Positions 18,282-27,398 of a stretch of 50,810 nt of DNA are shown here, piece after piece. Source of the stretch: Lentisphaeria bacterium. GTDB lineage: Bacteria > Verrucomicrobiota > Lentisphaeria > Victivallales > Victivallaceae. The notes below the pieces were generated by a model. The model had not been told where the DNA came from and made no database searches. It saw only the letters and a program-made list of their open reading frames with translations. The stretch lies in assembly GCA_017508385.1 (NCBI GenBank), contig JAFVZB010000020.1, positions 1 through 50,810 on the forward strand. Reading direction: 5' to 3'. Every line of letters starts with the position of its first letter. Position 1 is the stretch's first letter. A program made the position numbers and the translations under genes.

Positions 18282-19384
18282 TATCTGTTCATCCAAAGTA
18301 AAACCAGTGTGAGCGAAAGGGCGAATCCGAGGAATGCGACCAGCAACCAGAGTGCGTTGCGGTAAACGAAGAGCAGAAAACGCTTGCCGACGGATGCCTT
18401 TTCAGCAACAGTGGCGAATCCTGAGGTGTAGGCGAGGATATCCATTCTCAACGCTCTGACCGAAACGTACCTCTCTTCAGGTATCGGAGCCATCGCTTTC
18501 ATCACGACCGCCTCGAGTGACTCAGGAACGTCTGTTCCCTCTTCTGCCGCCTCACAAGGTTTGGCGAAAGTTCCTGCGAGCGTGTTCTGCAACACCTGCT
18601 CTTTGGGGAGATTTTCTGCCGGACTTTTGAGGGTCAGAATGGTGTAGAGCAGAGCTCCGAGCGAGTAGATATCCGACTTTACCCCGGGAGTTCCGGCGGT
18701 ATCGGTGAATTGTTCAGGAGCCATGTATCCGGGAGTTCCGGCTGCGGCTATGGCGCATGGTTCTGAGATGACGTGACCTGAAGAGTCGATACTGCGTGCC
18801 AATCCCCAGTCGAGAACGTAGGTATCTCCGTATTCACCGACATTGATGTTTCCCGGCTTGAGGTCGAGATGGCAGTAACCGTGAGCGTGGGCGAACTCGA
18901 CCGCCTGACAGATACGCACAAAGAGACGCAGCATCCGTGAAAGCGGATACTCTGCAACGGTCTGCGGGTCTTTCTGGTGAAGGCGGCTTATGAGAGTCGA
19001 AAACGGCAATCCCCTGAGATACTTCATGGTAAAGTACGGAGAGCCTGACTTGTCGGTTCCGATATCGTGTACCGGCACGATGTAAGGATGCTCAAGGGAG
19101 GCGGTGACTTTTGCCTCTCTGACAAATCTCTGCAAATCGCTCTCAGGACGCTGACGGAAATCAGGCATAAGAGCCATCGCCACATCACGGTTGGTATCCT
19201 CATCATGTACCAGAAGAACACTCTTCATTCCTCCGAAACCGATACTGCGGATAAAGCTGTACCTGTCTTGCGATTTTTGCGGCGGAGGAGTATATACGCA
19301 TCTGCCGGATTCACAGTTCTGCGGCTGCTCCGACAACACGACCGTCGGCTCAGCCAGACTGGATGTCACAGTAGTGTCAGCCAC
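18281..19384 (-). CDS. Membrane-anchored Ser/Thr protein kinase with WNK-like relocated lysine
   Basis: A 367-residue Hanks-type kinase. The glycine loop reads [10 protein letters not shown] (48-57), with Lys54 where the third glycine is expected. The beta3 position that normally holds the catalytic Lys (VAxK) is VAMA, with Ala71. Other elements are intact: Glu90 in the alphaC region, HLDLKPGN at 172-179 (Asp174, Asn179; Arg of HRD is Leu), DWG at 192-194, and [11 protein letters not shown]. One membrane helix near the C-terminus (about 343-364) leaves almost nothing outside. GTG start overlaps the last eight bases of clpX, and the stop overlaps the next start, so it is locked into the clp operon. 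Substrate unknown. Confidence 0.9.
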   Translation of the reverse strand: MADTTVTSSLAEPTVVLSEQPQNCESGRCVYTPPPQKSQDRYSFIRSIGFGGMKSVLLVHDEDTNRDVAMALMPDFRQRPESDLQRFVREAKVTASLEHPYIVPVHDIGTDKSGSPYFTMKYLRGLPFSTLISRLHQKDPQTVAEYPLSRMLRLFVRICQAVEFAHAHGYCHLDLKPGNINVGEYGDTYVLDWGLARSIDSSGHVISEPCAIAAAGTPGYMAPEQFTDTAGTPGVKSDIYSLGALLYTILTLKSPAENLPKEQVLQNTLAGTFAKPCEAAEEGTDVPESLEAVVMKAMAPIPEERYVSVRALRMDILAYTSGFATVAEKASVGKRFLLFVYRNALWLLVAFLGFALSLTLVLLWMNR

Positions 19385-20645
19385 GTTTTATCTCCGGAAG
19401 AGTTTTGTTGATCACCGATTTTTCGTCAATGGTACAAGTTCCGGGCTTTCCGTTTCCGGATGGAGCGTTGAACATCACTTCGAGCATCAGCTCTTCGAGA
19501 ATGGCACGCAGTCCGCGGGCTCCGGTGTTGCGGGCGATGGCTTTGTCGGCAATCGCTTCAAGAGCCTCGGGAGTGAATTTCAGGGTGATGTTTTCCAGCT
19601 TCATCAACTTCTGATACTGCTTGACAAGAGCGTTTTTCGGCTCGGTCAGGATGCGGACAAGATCCTCACGGCTGAGAGCCTTGAGGGTGGTGAGCATAGG
19701 CAAGCGTCCGATAAGTTCAGGAATGAGCCCGAAGTGGACAAGATCATCCGGTTCACAGTAATCGAGCGGATTTTGCTGCATATATTCTGCTTCTGCGATG
19801 CTCTTTTTCTCTTCCTCATCCACCATCTGTTTGAAACCGAGCACCTGCTTTCCGACTCTGCGTTTGATGACTTTGTCGAGTCCGACAAAAGCTCCGCCGC
19901 AGATGAAGAGGATATTGCTGGTGTCGATGTGCAGAAACTCCTGATTGGGATGCTTTCTGCCGCCCTGCGGAGGAACGTTTGCCACGGTTCCCTCAAGAAT
20001 CTTGAGCAGAGCCTGCTGGACACCTTCACCGGAAACGTCACGGGTGATCGAGGTGTTTTCGCTTTTGCGTGAAATTTTGTCGATCTCATCGATGTAGATG
20101 ATTCCGATTTGAGTGCGTTCGATGTTGTTGCCGGATGCCTGATAGAGGCGGAGCAGGATGTTTTCGACATCCTCTCCGACATAACCCGCCTCAGTGAGCG
20201 TGGTCGCATCGGCGATGGCAAAGGGCACATCGAGCATTTTGGCAAGAGTCTGGGCAAGCAGAGTCTTGCCGCATCCGGTGGGACCCAGCAGCAGCACATT
20301 GCTTTTTTCAAGCTCCACGCCATCGTCATCGGTATGAGCCGAAATCAGACGCTTGTAGTGGTTGTGGACAGCTACTGAGAGCACCTTTTTGGCGTGTTCC
20401 TGACCGATGACGTGGCGATCGAGTTCCTCTTTGATCGAGCGCGGGTCGGGAACGGTCAATTCGATATTCCCTGTTTTGCCTTTGACCGATTTTTCGGCTT
20501 CTGAAAGCACAGCTCCTGCACGGTCAAGACAGTCCGAACAGATGCCGAGCCCCTCGTACATGCTGGGAATAAAAAATATATCACGCCTTTTGGCAGGAGA
20601 GCTTCCGCAAAAGGCGCATACAAGCTGGTTCTTTTTACCTGCCAT
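19377..20645 (-). CDS. clpX: ClpX, ATPase and substrate-recognition subunit of ClpXP protease
   Basis: A 422-residue AAA+ unfoldase. The N-terminal zinc-binding domain has Cys10, Cys13, Cys36 and Cys39. Walker A GPTGCGKT is at 121-128, the pore loop GYVG near 150, Walker [10 protein letters not shown] near 182, and sensor 2 near GARGLRA at about 371. It feeds unfolded proteins to ClpP, encoded three bases upstream in the same operon. The order tig-clpP-clpX is the classical bacterial arrangement. Its end overlaps the start of the kinase gene by eight bases. Confidence 0.97.
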   Translation of the reverse strand: MAGKKNQLVCAFCGSSPAKRRDIFFIPSMYEGLGICSDCLDRAGAVLSEAEKSVKGKTGNIELTVPDPRSIKEELDRHVIGQEHAKKVLSVAVHNHYKRLISAHTDDDGVELEKSNVLLLGPTGCGKTLLAQTLAKMLDVPFAIADATTLTEAGYVGEDVENILLRLYQASGNNIERTQIGIIYIDEIDKISRKSENTSITRDVSGEGVQQALLKILEGTVANVPPQGGRKHPNQEFLHIDTSNILFICGGAFVGLDKVIKRRVGKQVLGFKQMVDEEEKKSIAEAEYMQQNPLDYCEPDDLVHFGLIPELIGRLPMLTTLKALSREDLVRILTEPKNALVKQYQKLMKLENITLKFTPEALEAIADKAIARNTGARGLRAILEELMLEVMFNAPSGNGKPGTCTIDEKSVINKTLPEIKRG

Positions 20646-20648
20646 TAG

Positions 20649-21248
20649 TTATTTTCCTTCGGGAGTGACGACCTGGTCAACGATATGGTATTTGACCGCC
20701 TCCTCAGCACCCATGAAGAAGTCTCTCTCGGTATCTTTTTCAATCTTTTTGATCGACTGTTTGCAGTGTTTTGCCAGAATACCGTTGAGCATGGCTTTGA
20801 GTCTGAGGATCTCCTGCGCCTGAATATTGATATCGGCGGCAGTGCCCTGAGCTCCGCCCCAGGGCTGGTGGATCATGATGCGGCTGCTGGGCAGTGCGAA
20901 GCGTTTTCCGGGAGCTCCTGCTCCGAGCAGAACAGCTCCCATTGAGGCGCACTGACCGATGCAGTAGGTCTTGACATCGCAGGAAATCGCCTGCATGGTG
21001 TCGTAGATCGCCAGACCTGCGGTGACTGATCCGCCCGGACTGTTGATGTAGAGGTCGATATCCTTTTTCGGATCTTCTGCCTGCAAAAACAACAGCTGGG
21101 CGACGACCAGGTTAGCCACAGTATCGTCAATCTCTGTTCCGAGCAGGATGATGCGATCCTTGAGCAGACGGCTGAAGATGTCAAAAGAACGTTCGCCGTG
21201 TCCGGTCTGTTCTATGACCATCGGTACGAGAAAAGAATTTGCTTTCAT
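20649..21248 (-). CDS. clpP: ClpP, proteolytic subunit of Clp protease
   Basis: A 199-residue serine peptidase that forms the double seven-membered ring of ClpXP/ClpAP. The catalytic triad is Ser102 in QCASMGA, His127 in IMIHQPWG and Asp176 in TERDFF. Length and the [14 protein letters not shown] start of the mature chain are typical, with a propeptide of roughly ten residues possible before it. It lies between tig (41 bases upstream) and clpX (3 bases downstream). Confidence 0.97.
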   Translation of the reverse strand: MKANSFLVPMVIEQTGHGERSFDIFSRLLKDRIILLGTEIDDTVANLVVAQLLFLQAEDPKKDIDLYINSPGGSVTAGLAIYDTMQAISCDVKTYCIGQCASMGAVLLGAGAPGKRFALPSSRIMIHQPWGGAQGTAADINIQAQEILRLKAMLNGILAKHCKQSIKKIEKDTERDFFMGAEEAVKYHIVDQVVTPEGK

Positions 21249-21289
21249 AAGCGTCTATTTTCCTTGAACGATACTGAGTTTGTTTTTTA

Positions 21290-22603
21290 TTATGCGAGAG
21301 CTGAGTCAACCAGTTTCTCGAGAACTTTGGCGTTGGCGATGTTGAGCTGGAACTCATCCATTGCGCCGTTTTTCTCCATCATGGAGCGCAGCTCTTTGGC
21401 GTTGTAGCCGTACTGACGGCTCATTCCCTCGATCTGGGCATCGATCTCGGCGGCTTCGACGGTGATGTTTTCAGCCTTGGCGATCTCTCTCAAAATGAGG
21501 TTGCGGCGCAGCTCTTTCCTGGCGGCTTCTGCGGCTTTCTCTTTGTGGGTGTCGAGTTCAGCTTTGAATTTTTCGCCATCCTCTTCGCTCTTCACGACCT
21601 CTCTTGCGATCTTCTGGAGCTCTTTCTGGATCTCGTTTTCGAGCAGAGCCGGCGGGAATGCGAACTCGGGAACGGTCTCGTCGAGTTTCTTGCAGACAGC
21701 TTCGGCTGCATCGTTGCGGCGTTTCATTTCGTTATCCTGCTCCATCGCCTTGCGGATGAGCTCACGCATCTTCTCGATGGATTCGCCCTGGAACTTCTCG
21801 ACCAGCTCGGCATCGGTGAGCTTGGTTCTGCGCTGGATAGCGGAAACTTTGACGGTGTAGTTCACGGTTTTGCCGGCGAGGGCAGCCTCACGGTAGTCAT
21901 CGGCGTAGGTTGAGGCAAAGGTGTACTCTTTGCCCTTCTCGGCACCGGTGAGAGCGGCGATGAGTCCGGGAATGGTCTCGGGCTCGCTGAGCCAGAGGAA
22001 GGTATCCTCGGCGGCAGCCTGACGTTTGACAGCAGCGGTGGCATCCTCAGCGGGAACGAAATCGCTGGTGTAGCTGGCTTTGATCATATCCTCTGCCTCG
22101 GCGGGACCGTCAACTTCGGCGTATGAGCCGTACATTGAGCGGTAGAGGTCGAGACGCTCATCGATCGCGCTCTCTTCGACAGCATCCAGCGGAACTTCGA
22201 CTTTGACAGCCTTGTAGTCGCCGACGGCGATCTCGGGCATGACGTTTGCCTCGAAGGTGAAGGTGATGTCAGCTGAACCGTCGAGTTTGAAGTCGGGAGC
22301 TGATTTGAAGTTGAGGGTGAGGATCTCGATATTTTTCTCGTCCTCGATTTTGGCGACAGCACCGGAAACGATGCGGTTGCGCAGCTCTTCCTCAACGGAT
22401 TCGGCATATTTGCTCTTGACCATGCCGATCGGAGCTTTGCCGGCACGGAAACCGGGGATCTGAACCATTCCGGCGATGTAGTTGAGAACTTTGGTTGACT
22501 CTGATTTGACTGCATCAGCACTGATGGTGAAGTTGAACTCTTTCACGCACTCTGCGGGAGCGGTGATTTCCATTTTAATTGCGTCATTGATGGACTTAGC
22601 CAT
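21290..22603 (-). CDS. tig: Trigger factor, ribosome-bound chaperone
   Basis: A 437-residue folding chaperone that binds next to the ribosome exit tunnel. The ribosome-docking signature is PGFRAGKAP near residues 53-61 (classical GFRxGxxP). A FKBP-like middle domain is expected around 155-245, and the long helical C-terminal chaperone region follows. It heads the operon that continues with clpP and clpX. A sigma-70-type promoter lies at 22680-22708, about 75 bases upstream. Confidence 0.94.
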   Translation of the reverse strand: MAKSINDAIKMEITAPAECVKEFNFTISADAVKSESTKVLNYIAGMVQIPGFRAGKAPIGMVKSKYAESVEEELRNRIVSGAVAKIEDEKNIEILTLNFKSAPDFKLDGSADITFTFEANVMPEIAVGDYKAVKVEVPLDAVEESAIDERLDLYRSMYGSYAEVDGPAEAEDMIKASYTSDFVPAEDATAAVKRQAAAEDTFLWLSEPETIPGLIAALTGAEKGKEYTFASTYADDYREAALAGKTVNYTVKVSAIQRRTKLTDAELVEKFQGESIEKMRELIRKAMEQDNEMKRRNDAAEAVCKKLDETVPEFAFPPALLENEIQKELQKIAREVVKSEEDGEKFKAELDTHKEKAAEAARKELRRNLILREIAKAENITVEAAEIDAQIEGMSRQYGYNAKELRSMMEKNGAMDEFQLNIANAKVLEKLVDSALA

Positions 22604-22679
22604 GCTGTACCTGACCTTTCTTTAACTATTTATTGCGCATAATTGCTGTTTTGTTGCTCAAAAAAACATACATAATGAT

Positions 22680-22708
22680 AATATACATCACACTTTTTTA
22701 TTTTACAA
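22680..22708 (-). promoter_or_regulatory. Sigma-70-type promoter for the tig-clpP-clpX operon
   Basis: On the minus strand TTGTAA (22708-22703) and TATATT (22685-22680) are spaced by 17 bases, followed by an A/T-rich leader of about 70 bases to the tig ATG. The region between tig and rhaA contains no gene, only this promoter and the divergent rhaA promoter. Confidence 0.6.
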
Positions 22709-22780
22709 GGGATTTCCGCTCCTCACATGGCTTAATTGTTGAAAATGTCCTTTTTGTGCATAAAAGCAGCGGCGCAAGCC

Positions 22781-22809
22781 TTGTATATGGAGAGGTTGCG
22801 TATTATATT
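22781..22809 (+). promoter_or_regulatory. Sigma-70-type promoter for rhaA
   Basis: TTGTAT at 22781-22786 and TATATT at 22804-22809 with 17 bases between. Transcription would begin near 22816, giving a leader of about 40 bases with AAGGAA before the rhaA ATG. Confidence 0.6.
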
Positions 22810-22856
22810 ATCCAGTAACACATAAATACAACAATGTTTCACGAAAGGAATCTCTT

Positions 22857-24095
22857 ATGAGCAACTACGAATATGCCAAAAGTGTTTACGCATCGCTCGG
22901 TGTGGATGTCGAAAAGGCAATGGATCGTCTTGCCGCTATTCCGGTGAGTCTGCACTGCTGGCAGGGTGATGATGTATCGGGATTTGAAAACTCAGGTGAG
23001 CTCTCAGGCGGTATCGCCGTGACCGGAAATTATCCCGGACGTGCCCGCACTCCGCAGGAGCTGCGCGCCGATCTTGATTTTGCTCTTTCCCTCATTCCGG
23101 GAACCTCCAGAGTGAATCTTCACGCTCTCTATGCTGAGTGCGGAAACAAAAAAGTTGAGCGCAACGAGCTTACCGCCGACTGCTTTGCCAACTGGATAGA
23201 CTGGGCGAAGGCAAAGGATATCGCTCTTGACTTCAACCCATCTTATTTTTCTCATCCGATGGCTGAGTCGGGCACTCTTGCCAGTCCGGATGCCGCAGTG
23301 CGCAAATTCTGGGTCGAGCACGGAATCGCCTGCCGCAGGATCGCTGCCGAGTTCGGCAGACAGCTCGGCAAAACCTGTGTCACCAACCACTGGTGTCCCG
23401 ATGGCTCAAAGGATACTCCCTTTGACCGCCTCGCTCCCAGAGAGCGGCTCATGGAGTCTCTCGACGCCGTCTTTGCCGAGGATATCGACAAAAAACTCAA
23501 CCTCGATGCCGTTGAATCCAAGCTCTTCGGAATCGGTGCCGAAAGTTTCACCGCAGGCTCACACGAGTTCTACATGGGTTACGCCATCAAAAAAGGACTC
23601 CTGCTCTGCCTCGATGCCGGTCACTTCCATCCAACCGAGCTCATCAGCGACAAGATTTCCAGTGCTCTCATGTTCCTTGATGACATTCTTCTGCACGTCA
23701 GCCGCGGAGTCCGCTGGGATAGCGACCATGTCGTTACGCTCACCGACGAGCTTCAGGGCATCGCCGATGAGATAATCCGCCACAACTATGACAAGCGTGT
23801 TCACATCGGACTCGATTACTTCGATGGTTCCATCAACCGCATTGCGGCGTGGGTCACCGGTGCCCGCAATATGCAGAAAGCTCTCCTGCGTTCACTGCTT
23901 GAGCCTGCACAGCTTATTGCCGAAGCTGAGCAGAGCGGCAACTTCGCCAAACGTCTCGCTCTCATGGAAGAGAGCCGCACTCTGCCGTTCCACGAGATTT
24001 GGAATGCCTACTGCGAGCGCTGCAACGTTCCCGGTATCAGCTGGATATCCGAGGTCGGAAAATATGAAAACGATGTGCTGAGTTTGCGCAAGTAA
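22857..24095 (+). CDS. rhaA: L-rhamnose isomerase
   Basis: A 412-residue enzyme that converts L-rhamnose to L-rhamnulose, the first intracellular step of rhamnose use. The N-terminal [17 protein letters not shown] and the metal-binding stretches around [15 protein letters not shown] [12 protein letters not shown] and [13 protein letters not shown] are family hallmarks. The kinase and aldolase of the pathway (rhaB, rhaD) are not next to it. The downstream SGNH hydrolase gene, 35 bases on, could remove acyl groups from rhamnose-containing polysaccharide. It has its own promoter at 22781-22809. Confidence 0.95.
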   Translation: MSNYEYAKSVYASLGVDVEKAMDRLAAIPVSLHCWQGDDVSGFENSGELSGGIAVTGNYPGRARTPQELRADLDFALSLIPGTSRVNLHALYAECGNKKVERNELTADCFANWIDWAKAKDIALDFNPSYFSHPMAESGTLASPDAAVRKFWVEHGIACRRIAAEFGRQLGKTCVTNHWCPDGSKDTPFDRLAPRERLMESLDAVFAEDIDKKLNLDAVESKLFGIGAESFTAGSHEFYMGYAIKKGLLLCLDAGHFHPTELISDKISSALMFLDDILLHVSRGVRWDSDHVVTLTDELQGIADEIIRHNYDKRVHIGLDYFDGSINRIAAWVTGARNMQKALLRSLLEPAQLIAEAEQSGNFAKRLALMEESRTLPFHEIWNAYCERCNVPGISWISEVGKYENDVLSLRK

Positions 24096-24130
24096 GCGCA
24101 GGGCACTGTTCAAAGGAGTTTATTGTTTTT

Positions 24131-24757
24131 ATGGTCAGGACAATTCTTTTTCAGGGTGACTCGATCACCGATTGCGGAAGAGACAGAGCAAATCCGGGAG
24201 CACTCGGTCCCGGTTATCCCTCAATGGTCGCCACCCGTATCGTCAACAATAATTGGAGCTGCCGCCGCAACTTCATCAACCGGGGCATTTCAGGTGACCG
24301 TGTCGTCGATCTTTACGCCCGCTGGAAACGTGATGCCATCAATCTGAAACCCGATGTCATCAGTATCCTCATCGGAGTCAATGACACCTGGCACGAGATG
24401 AACTACGGCAACGGAGTTGAGCCTGAGCGTTACGACAGATTTTACCGTATGCTGCTCGATTGGAGCAGAAAAAGCAATCCCGATGTGAAATTCATTCTGC
24501 TCGAGCCCTTTGTGCTCAACTTTGGCTTCATTACTTCTGAATGGCTCGATGAGATAAAAGAGCGGCAGGAAATCGTGAGAAAGATTGCTGCCGACTACAA
24601 CGCGATCTTCGTTCCGCTTCAGGAAAAAATCTCAGCTGCGGCAGATATGGCACGCGACCCCAAAATGGTGCTGGGCGACGGAGTCCATCCCACCATCTAC
24701 GGTCATCAGCTGATTGCCGACGAGTACCTCAAGTATGCGGGAGAGCTCTTCAAATGA
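24131..24757 (+). CDS. SGNH/GDSL-family hydrolase (esterase)
   Basis: A 208-residue SGNH hydrolase. Block I is FQGDSITD with nucleophile Ser11, block III is GVNDTW with the oxyanion Asn, and block V is [11 protein letters not shown] with the catalytic Asp and His. There is no signal peptide, so it should act in the cytoplasm. Relatives remove acetyl groups from sugars (rhamnogalacturonan or xylan acetylesterases) or act as lipases; position after rhaA suggests deacylation of rhamnose-rich oligosaccharides, which is inference. The AAGGAG ribosome site is about 12 bases from the ATG, rather far. Its stop overlaps the folE start by four bases. Confidence 0.88.
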   Translation: MVRTILFQGDSITDCGRDRANPGALGPGYPSMVATRIVNNNWSCRRNFINRGISGDRVVDLYARWKRDAINLKPDVISILIGVNDTWHEMNYGNGVEPERYDRFYRMLLDWSRKSNPDVKFILLEPFVLNFGFITSEWLDEIKERQEIVRKIAADYNAIFVPLQEKISAAADMARDPKMVLGDGVHPTIYGHQLIADEYLKYAGELFK

Positions 24758-25296
24758 ATCCAGAAATTGTACGTCAAATGCTTATCGAACTCGGCGAAGA
24801 CCCCGACCGTGAGGGACTTCTCAAGACTCCCGAGCGTGTCGCCCGCAGTTACGAGTTTCTCACCCGCGGCTACCGTCAGGATTTGGAAAAGGTGGTCAAC
24901 GGAGCTCTCTTCGAGGCTGAATCAGATGATATGGTCATCGTGAGAGATATCGAGTTTTTCAGCTTGTGCGAGCACCACATGCTGCCGTTTTTCGGCAAGT
25001 GCCATGTCGGATATATTCCGAAAAAGAAGATCATCGGAGTGAGCAAAATCGCCCGCATCGTCGATGTTTTCGCCCGCCGTTTGCAGGTGCAGGAGCGCAT
25101 GACCAAACAGATCGCTCAGGCTCTTATGGATATTCTCGATGCCGAGGGTGTCGGAGTCGTGGTCGAGGGTCAGCACCTCTGCATGCAGATGCGCGGAGTT
25201 GAAAAACAGCACTCGGTGATGACTTCAAGTTCGATGCGCGGTTCGTTCCGCCGTGAGCTTGCCACCCGCAACGAATTTACCCGGCTCATCCGATGA
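24754..25296 (+). CDS. folE: GTP cyclohydrolase I
   Basis: A 180-residue enzyme forming 7,8-dihydroneopterin triphosphate from GTP, first step of folate (and some queuosine) synthesis. Zinc ligands are Cys72 and His75 in [10 protein letters not shown] and Cys143 in HLCMQMRG; the GTP-handling segment [15 protein letters not shown] follows. Size is normal. Its ATG overlaps the SGNH gene stop (ATGA), and its own stop overlaps the dtd start in the same way, so these three are translationally coupled. Confidence 0.96.
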   Translation: MNPEIVRQMLIELGEDPDREGLLKTPERVARSYEFLTRGYRQDLEKVVNGALFEAESDDMVIVRDIEFFSLCEHHMLPFFGKCHVGYIPKKKIIGVSKIARIVDVFARRLQVQERMTKQIAQALMDILDAEGVGVVVEGQHLCMQMRGVEKQHSVMTSSSMRGSFRRELATRNEFTRLIR

Positions 25297-25730
25297 TAGC
25301 GGTCGTCCAGAGAGCCGCACACGGCAGTTGTACCGTTGACGGCAAAGTTACCGGCTCCATCGGCAAAGGATTGGTGATTCTGCTCGGAGTCATGCAGGGA
25401 GATACCGATATTCAGGCGAAAAAACTCGCTGCCCGGTGTGTGAAACTGCGTTGTTTTACCGATGAAAACGATAAAATGAACCTCGCAGTCAAGGATGTCG
25501 GCGGCAGTTTTCTGGTGATATCCCAGTTCACTTTGTGTGCCGATACCGCTTCGGGGAACCGTCCGTCATTCAGTCCGGCGGCAAAACCTGACGTTGCAGT
25601 GCCGCTCTATGAGCTTTTTGTCTCTGAGTGCCGGAGTCTCGGAGTAGAGACTTCGACCGGCATTTTCGGAGCCGATATGGATATCGAATTGTGCAATCAG
25701 GGCCCGGTGACTTTCATTCTTGAGGAGTAA
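25293..25730 (+). CDS. dtd: D-aminoacyl-tRNA deacylase
   Basis: A 145-residue proofreading enzyme that removes D-amino acids (and glycine from tRNA-Ala) from tRNA. Both family motifs are present: SQFTLCADT near residue 76 and NQGPVTF near residue 136. The start overlaps folE by four bases, and its final codons GAGGAG supply the ribosome binding site for the next gene. Confidence 0.95.
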   Translation: MIAVVQRAAHGSCTVDGKVTGSIGKGLVILLGVMQGDTDIQAKKLAARCVKLRCFTDENDKMNLAVKDVGGSFLVISQFTLCADTASGNRPSFSPAAKPDVAVPLYELFVSECRSLGVETSTGIFGADMDIELCNQGPVTFILEE

Positions 25731-25734
25731 ATCT

Positions 25735-26778
25735 ATGGCAAAAGTATATTTTATTCCGTGCGGAGCACTTTGCGATGCTCCTGAAGCCGCAAAGAAACTG
25801 CTTGAATATGTAGTGGGTTGTGAAAACATCGAGCTGGAAAAAGAGCTGCCGCTCAAAGTTCACTTCGGCGAAAAGGGCAACACCACCTATCTGCCTGCTG
25901 TCACCTATTCCAAAATCGTGGAGTATCTGAAAAGTCAGGATATCAACTGCTCCTACTATGAGACCAGCGTTCTCTACGGTGGTGAGCGTTTCAAAGCTGA
26001 AAAACACATTGCTCTTGCCCGCAAGCACGGATTTGACGACCTTGATATCGTCATCGCCGACGGTGCCGCCGGAGAGGATGCCGTTCAAGTCGATATGCAG
26101 CTCAAACACTTTGCAAGCTGTTCCGTAGCACGCCGTCTGGCTGAGGCAAAGCAGGTATTGGTGATGTCTCACTTCAAGGGGCACATGCTCGCCGGTTTCG
26201 GCGGAGCCATCAAGCAGCTCGGCATGGGATTTGCCGCCAAGGGCGGAAAAATGGCGATGCACCTCGGCGTGAAGCCGAGGATCATGTCACTCTTCTGCCG
26301 GGCATGCGGAGCGTGTGTGCGCCGCTGCAACGAAAATGCGATTCTGCCCAACGGCAAAAAGTTCAAAATAGACCACGATAAGTGTATCGGGTGCGGAGCC
26401 TGTTTTTCCATCTGCCGCCATCACGCTGTGTCGGTTTGGAGTCTTGCAGGTTTTGCCAATGCGCTTTTCAAAGGTAAATTCTTCCGTGAGAAACTGGTGG
26501 AATACGCCTTTGCCGGACACAAAAATAAACGCAATATCTACATGAATTTTGCTCTCAACATCACCCGCGGATGCGATTGTGAACCGCATCCCATGCGCAA
26601 AATCAGCAGGGATATCGGTATCTTCTGTTCCACCGACCCGGTGGCTGTCGATCGGGCCTGCATAGATATGCTCAAAGCAAAGAAGGTGAAGTTCAAAGGT
26701 ACCGAGCAGCTCGATTACGCAGAAAGCATCGGCATGGGTTCAAACAAGTACGAGCTGGTGACTTTGGAGCAAATATGA
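25735..26778 (+). CDS. DUF362-family protein with two 4Fe-4S clusters
   Basis: A 347-residue protein with a DUF362 domain and an inserted bacterial ferredoxin-type double cluster. The cysteines are arranged C-x2-C-x2-C-x3-C twice: CRACGACVRRC near residue 185 and CIGCGACFSIC near residue 216. The DUF362 part contains VLVMSHFKGHMLAGFGGAIK and, later, STDPVAVDRACIDM, both typical. It probably moves electrons or couples metal to redox, but the reaction is unknown for the family. ATG 25735, four bases after dtd, is chosen over the TTG at 25720 inside dtd. Its end overlaps the next gene by four bases. Confidence 0.88.
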   Translation: MAKVYFIPCGALCDAPEAAKKLLEYVVGCENIELEKELPLKVHFGEKGNTTYLPAVTYSKIVEYLKSQDINCSYYETSVLYGGERFKAEKHIALARKHGFDDLDIVIADGAAGEDAVQVDMQLKHFASCSVARRLAEAKQVLVMSHFKGHMLAGFGGAIKQLGMGFAAKGGKMAMHLGVKPRIMSLFCRACGACVRRCNENAILPNGKKFKIDHDKCIGCGACFSICRHHAVSVWSLAGFANALFKGKFFREKLVEYAFAGHKNKRNIYMNFALNITRGCDCEPHPMRKISRDIGIFCSTDPVAVDRACIDMLKAKKVKFKGTEQLDYAESIGMGSNKYELVTLEQI

Positions 26779-27398
26779 GCGGAAACATCTCTTATTTTGA
26801 TGAAGTCCGGCGCAAACTTGTCCATTTGAGCTCACTCTGGATGCCTGCGGTAATGCTGTTGTTTGCCAAATACCGCTGGTATCTTGCGCTCTTTTTCGGC
26901 TTGCTTCTCATCGGCAATATTCTGGTTGAGCACGCCTACGCTTCCGGGAAAAATCCGGCACTGAACCGTCTGTACGACCGTTTTTTCGGAGGAATGCTGC
27001 GCTTCGAGGTCAAAAAAGGAATGTGGATAATCAGCGGAGGTCCTTATGTTTTTGCCTCGGCATGTTTATCATTGCAGCTTTTTGTTCCGTGGGTCGCCGC
27101 CTCGGGAATGTGCACCATGCTGCTCGGTGATACCGCCGCCGCCCTTGTCGGCAGGCGTTTCGGCAGACACAAAACGGTCAACGGCAAATCATTCGAGGGC
27201 GTGTTCGCCTTTGTGATTGCCGGATTTATCGGAATATCCGCCGTGAAATACATTGTCGGAGTACCCCATCTTCCCTGGTGGCAGATACTGCTTGCGGCTA
27301 CGGCAGGAGCAGTCGTCGAACTCTTTGAAAAGCAGTTGAAACTCGACGACAACTTTTCCATCCCGATAGCAGTCGGAGCGGTTTTAACCCTTCTGTGA
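26775..27398 (+). CDS. Membrane protein of the CTP-dependent diacylglycerol/polyprenol kinase family
   Basis: A 207-residue protein with about six membrane helices. It begins with EVRRKLVHLSSLW and carries GDTAAALVGRRFGRH followed by NGKSFEGVFAF, the cytidylyltransferase-like signature shared by yeast Dgk1, dolichol kinase Sec59 and phytol kinase. Bacterial members are thought to phosphorylate lipid alcohols using CTP. Likely role here: recycling diacylglycerol or a polyprenol for the envelope. Start overlaps the DUF362 gene by four bases; the last 15 bases overlap the convergent Bax1-like gene. Confidence 0.82.
   Translation: MSGNISYFDEVRRKLVHLSSLWMPAVMLLFAKYRWYLALFFGLLLIGNILVEHAYASGKNPALNRLYDRFFGGMLRFEVKKGMWIISGGPYVFASACLSLQLFVPWVAASGMCTMLLGDTAAALVGRRFGRHKTVNGKSFEGVFAFVIAGFIGISAVKYIVGVPHLPWWQILLAATAGAVVELFEKQLKLDDNFSIPIAVGAVLTLL

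Noticed and set aside
18281..19384. Reading the kinase as a dead pseudokinase because VAxK is lost
   Set aside because: All other catalytic residues remain and a lysine is placed in the glycine loop as in active WNK kinases.
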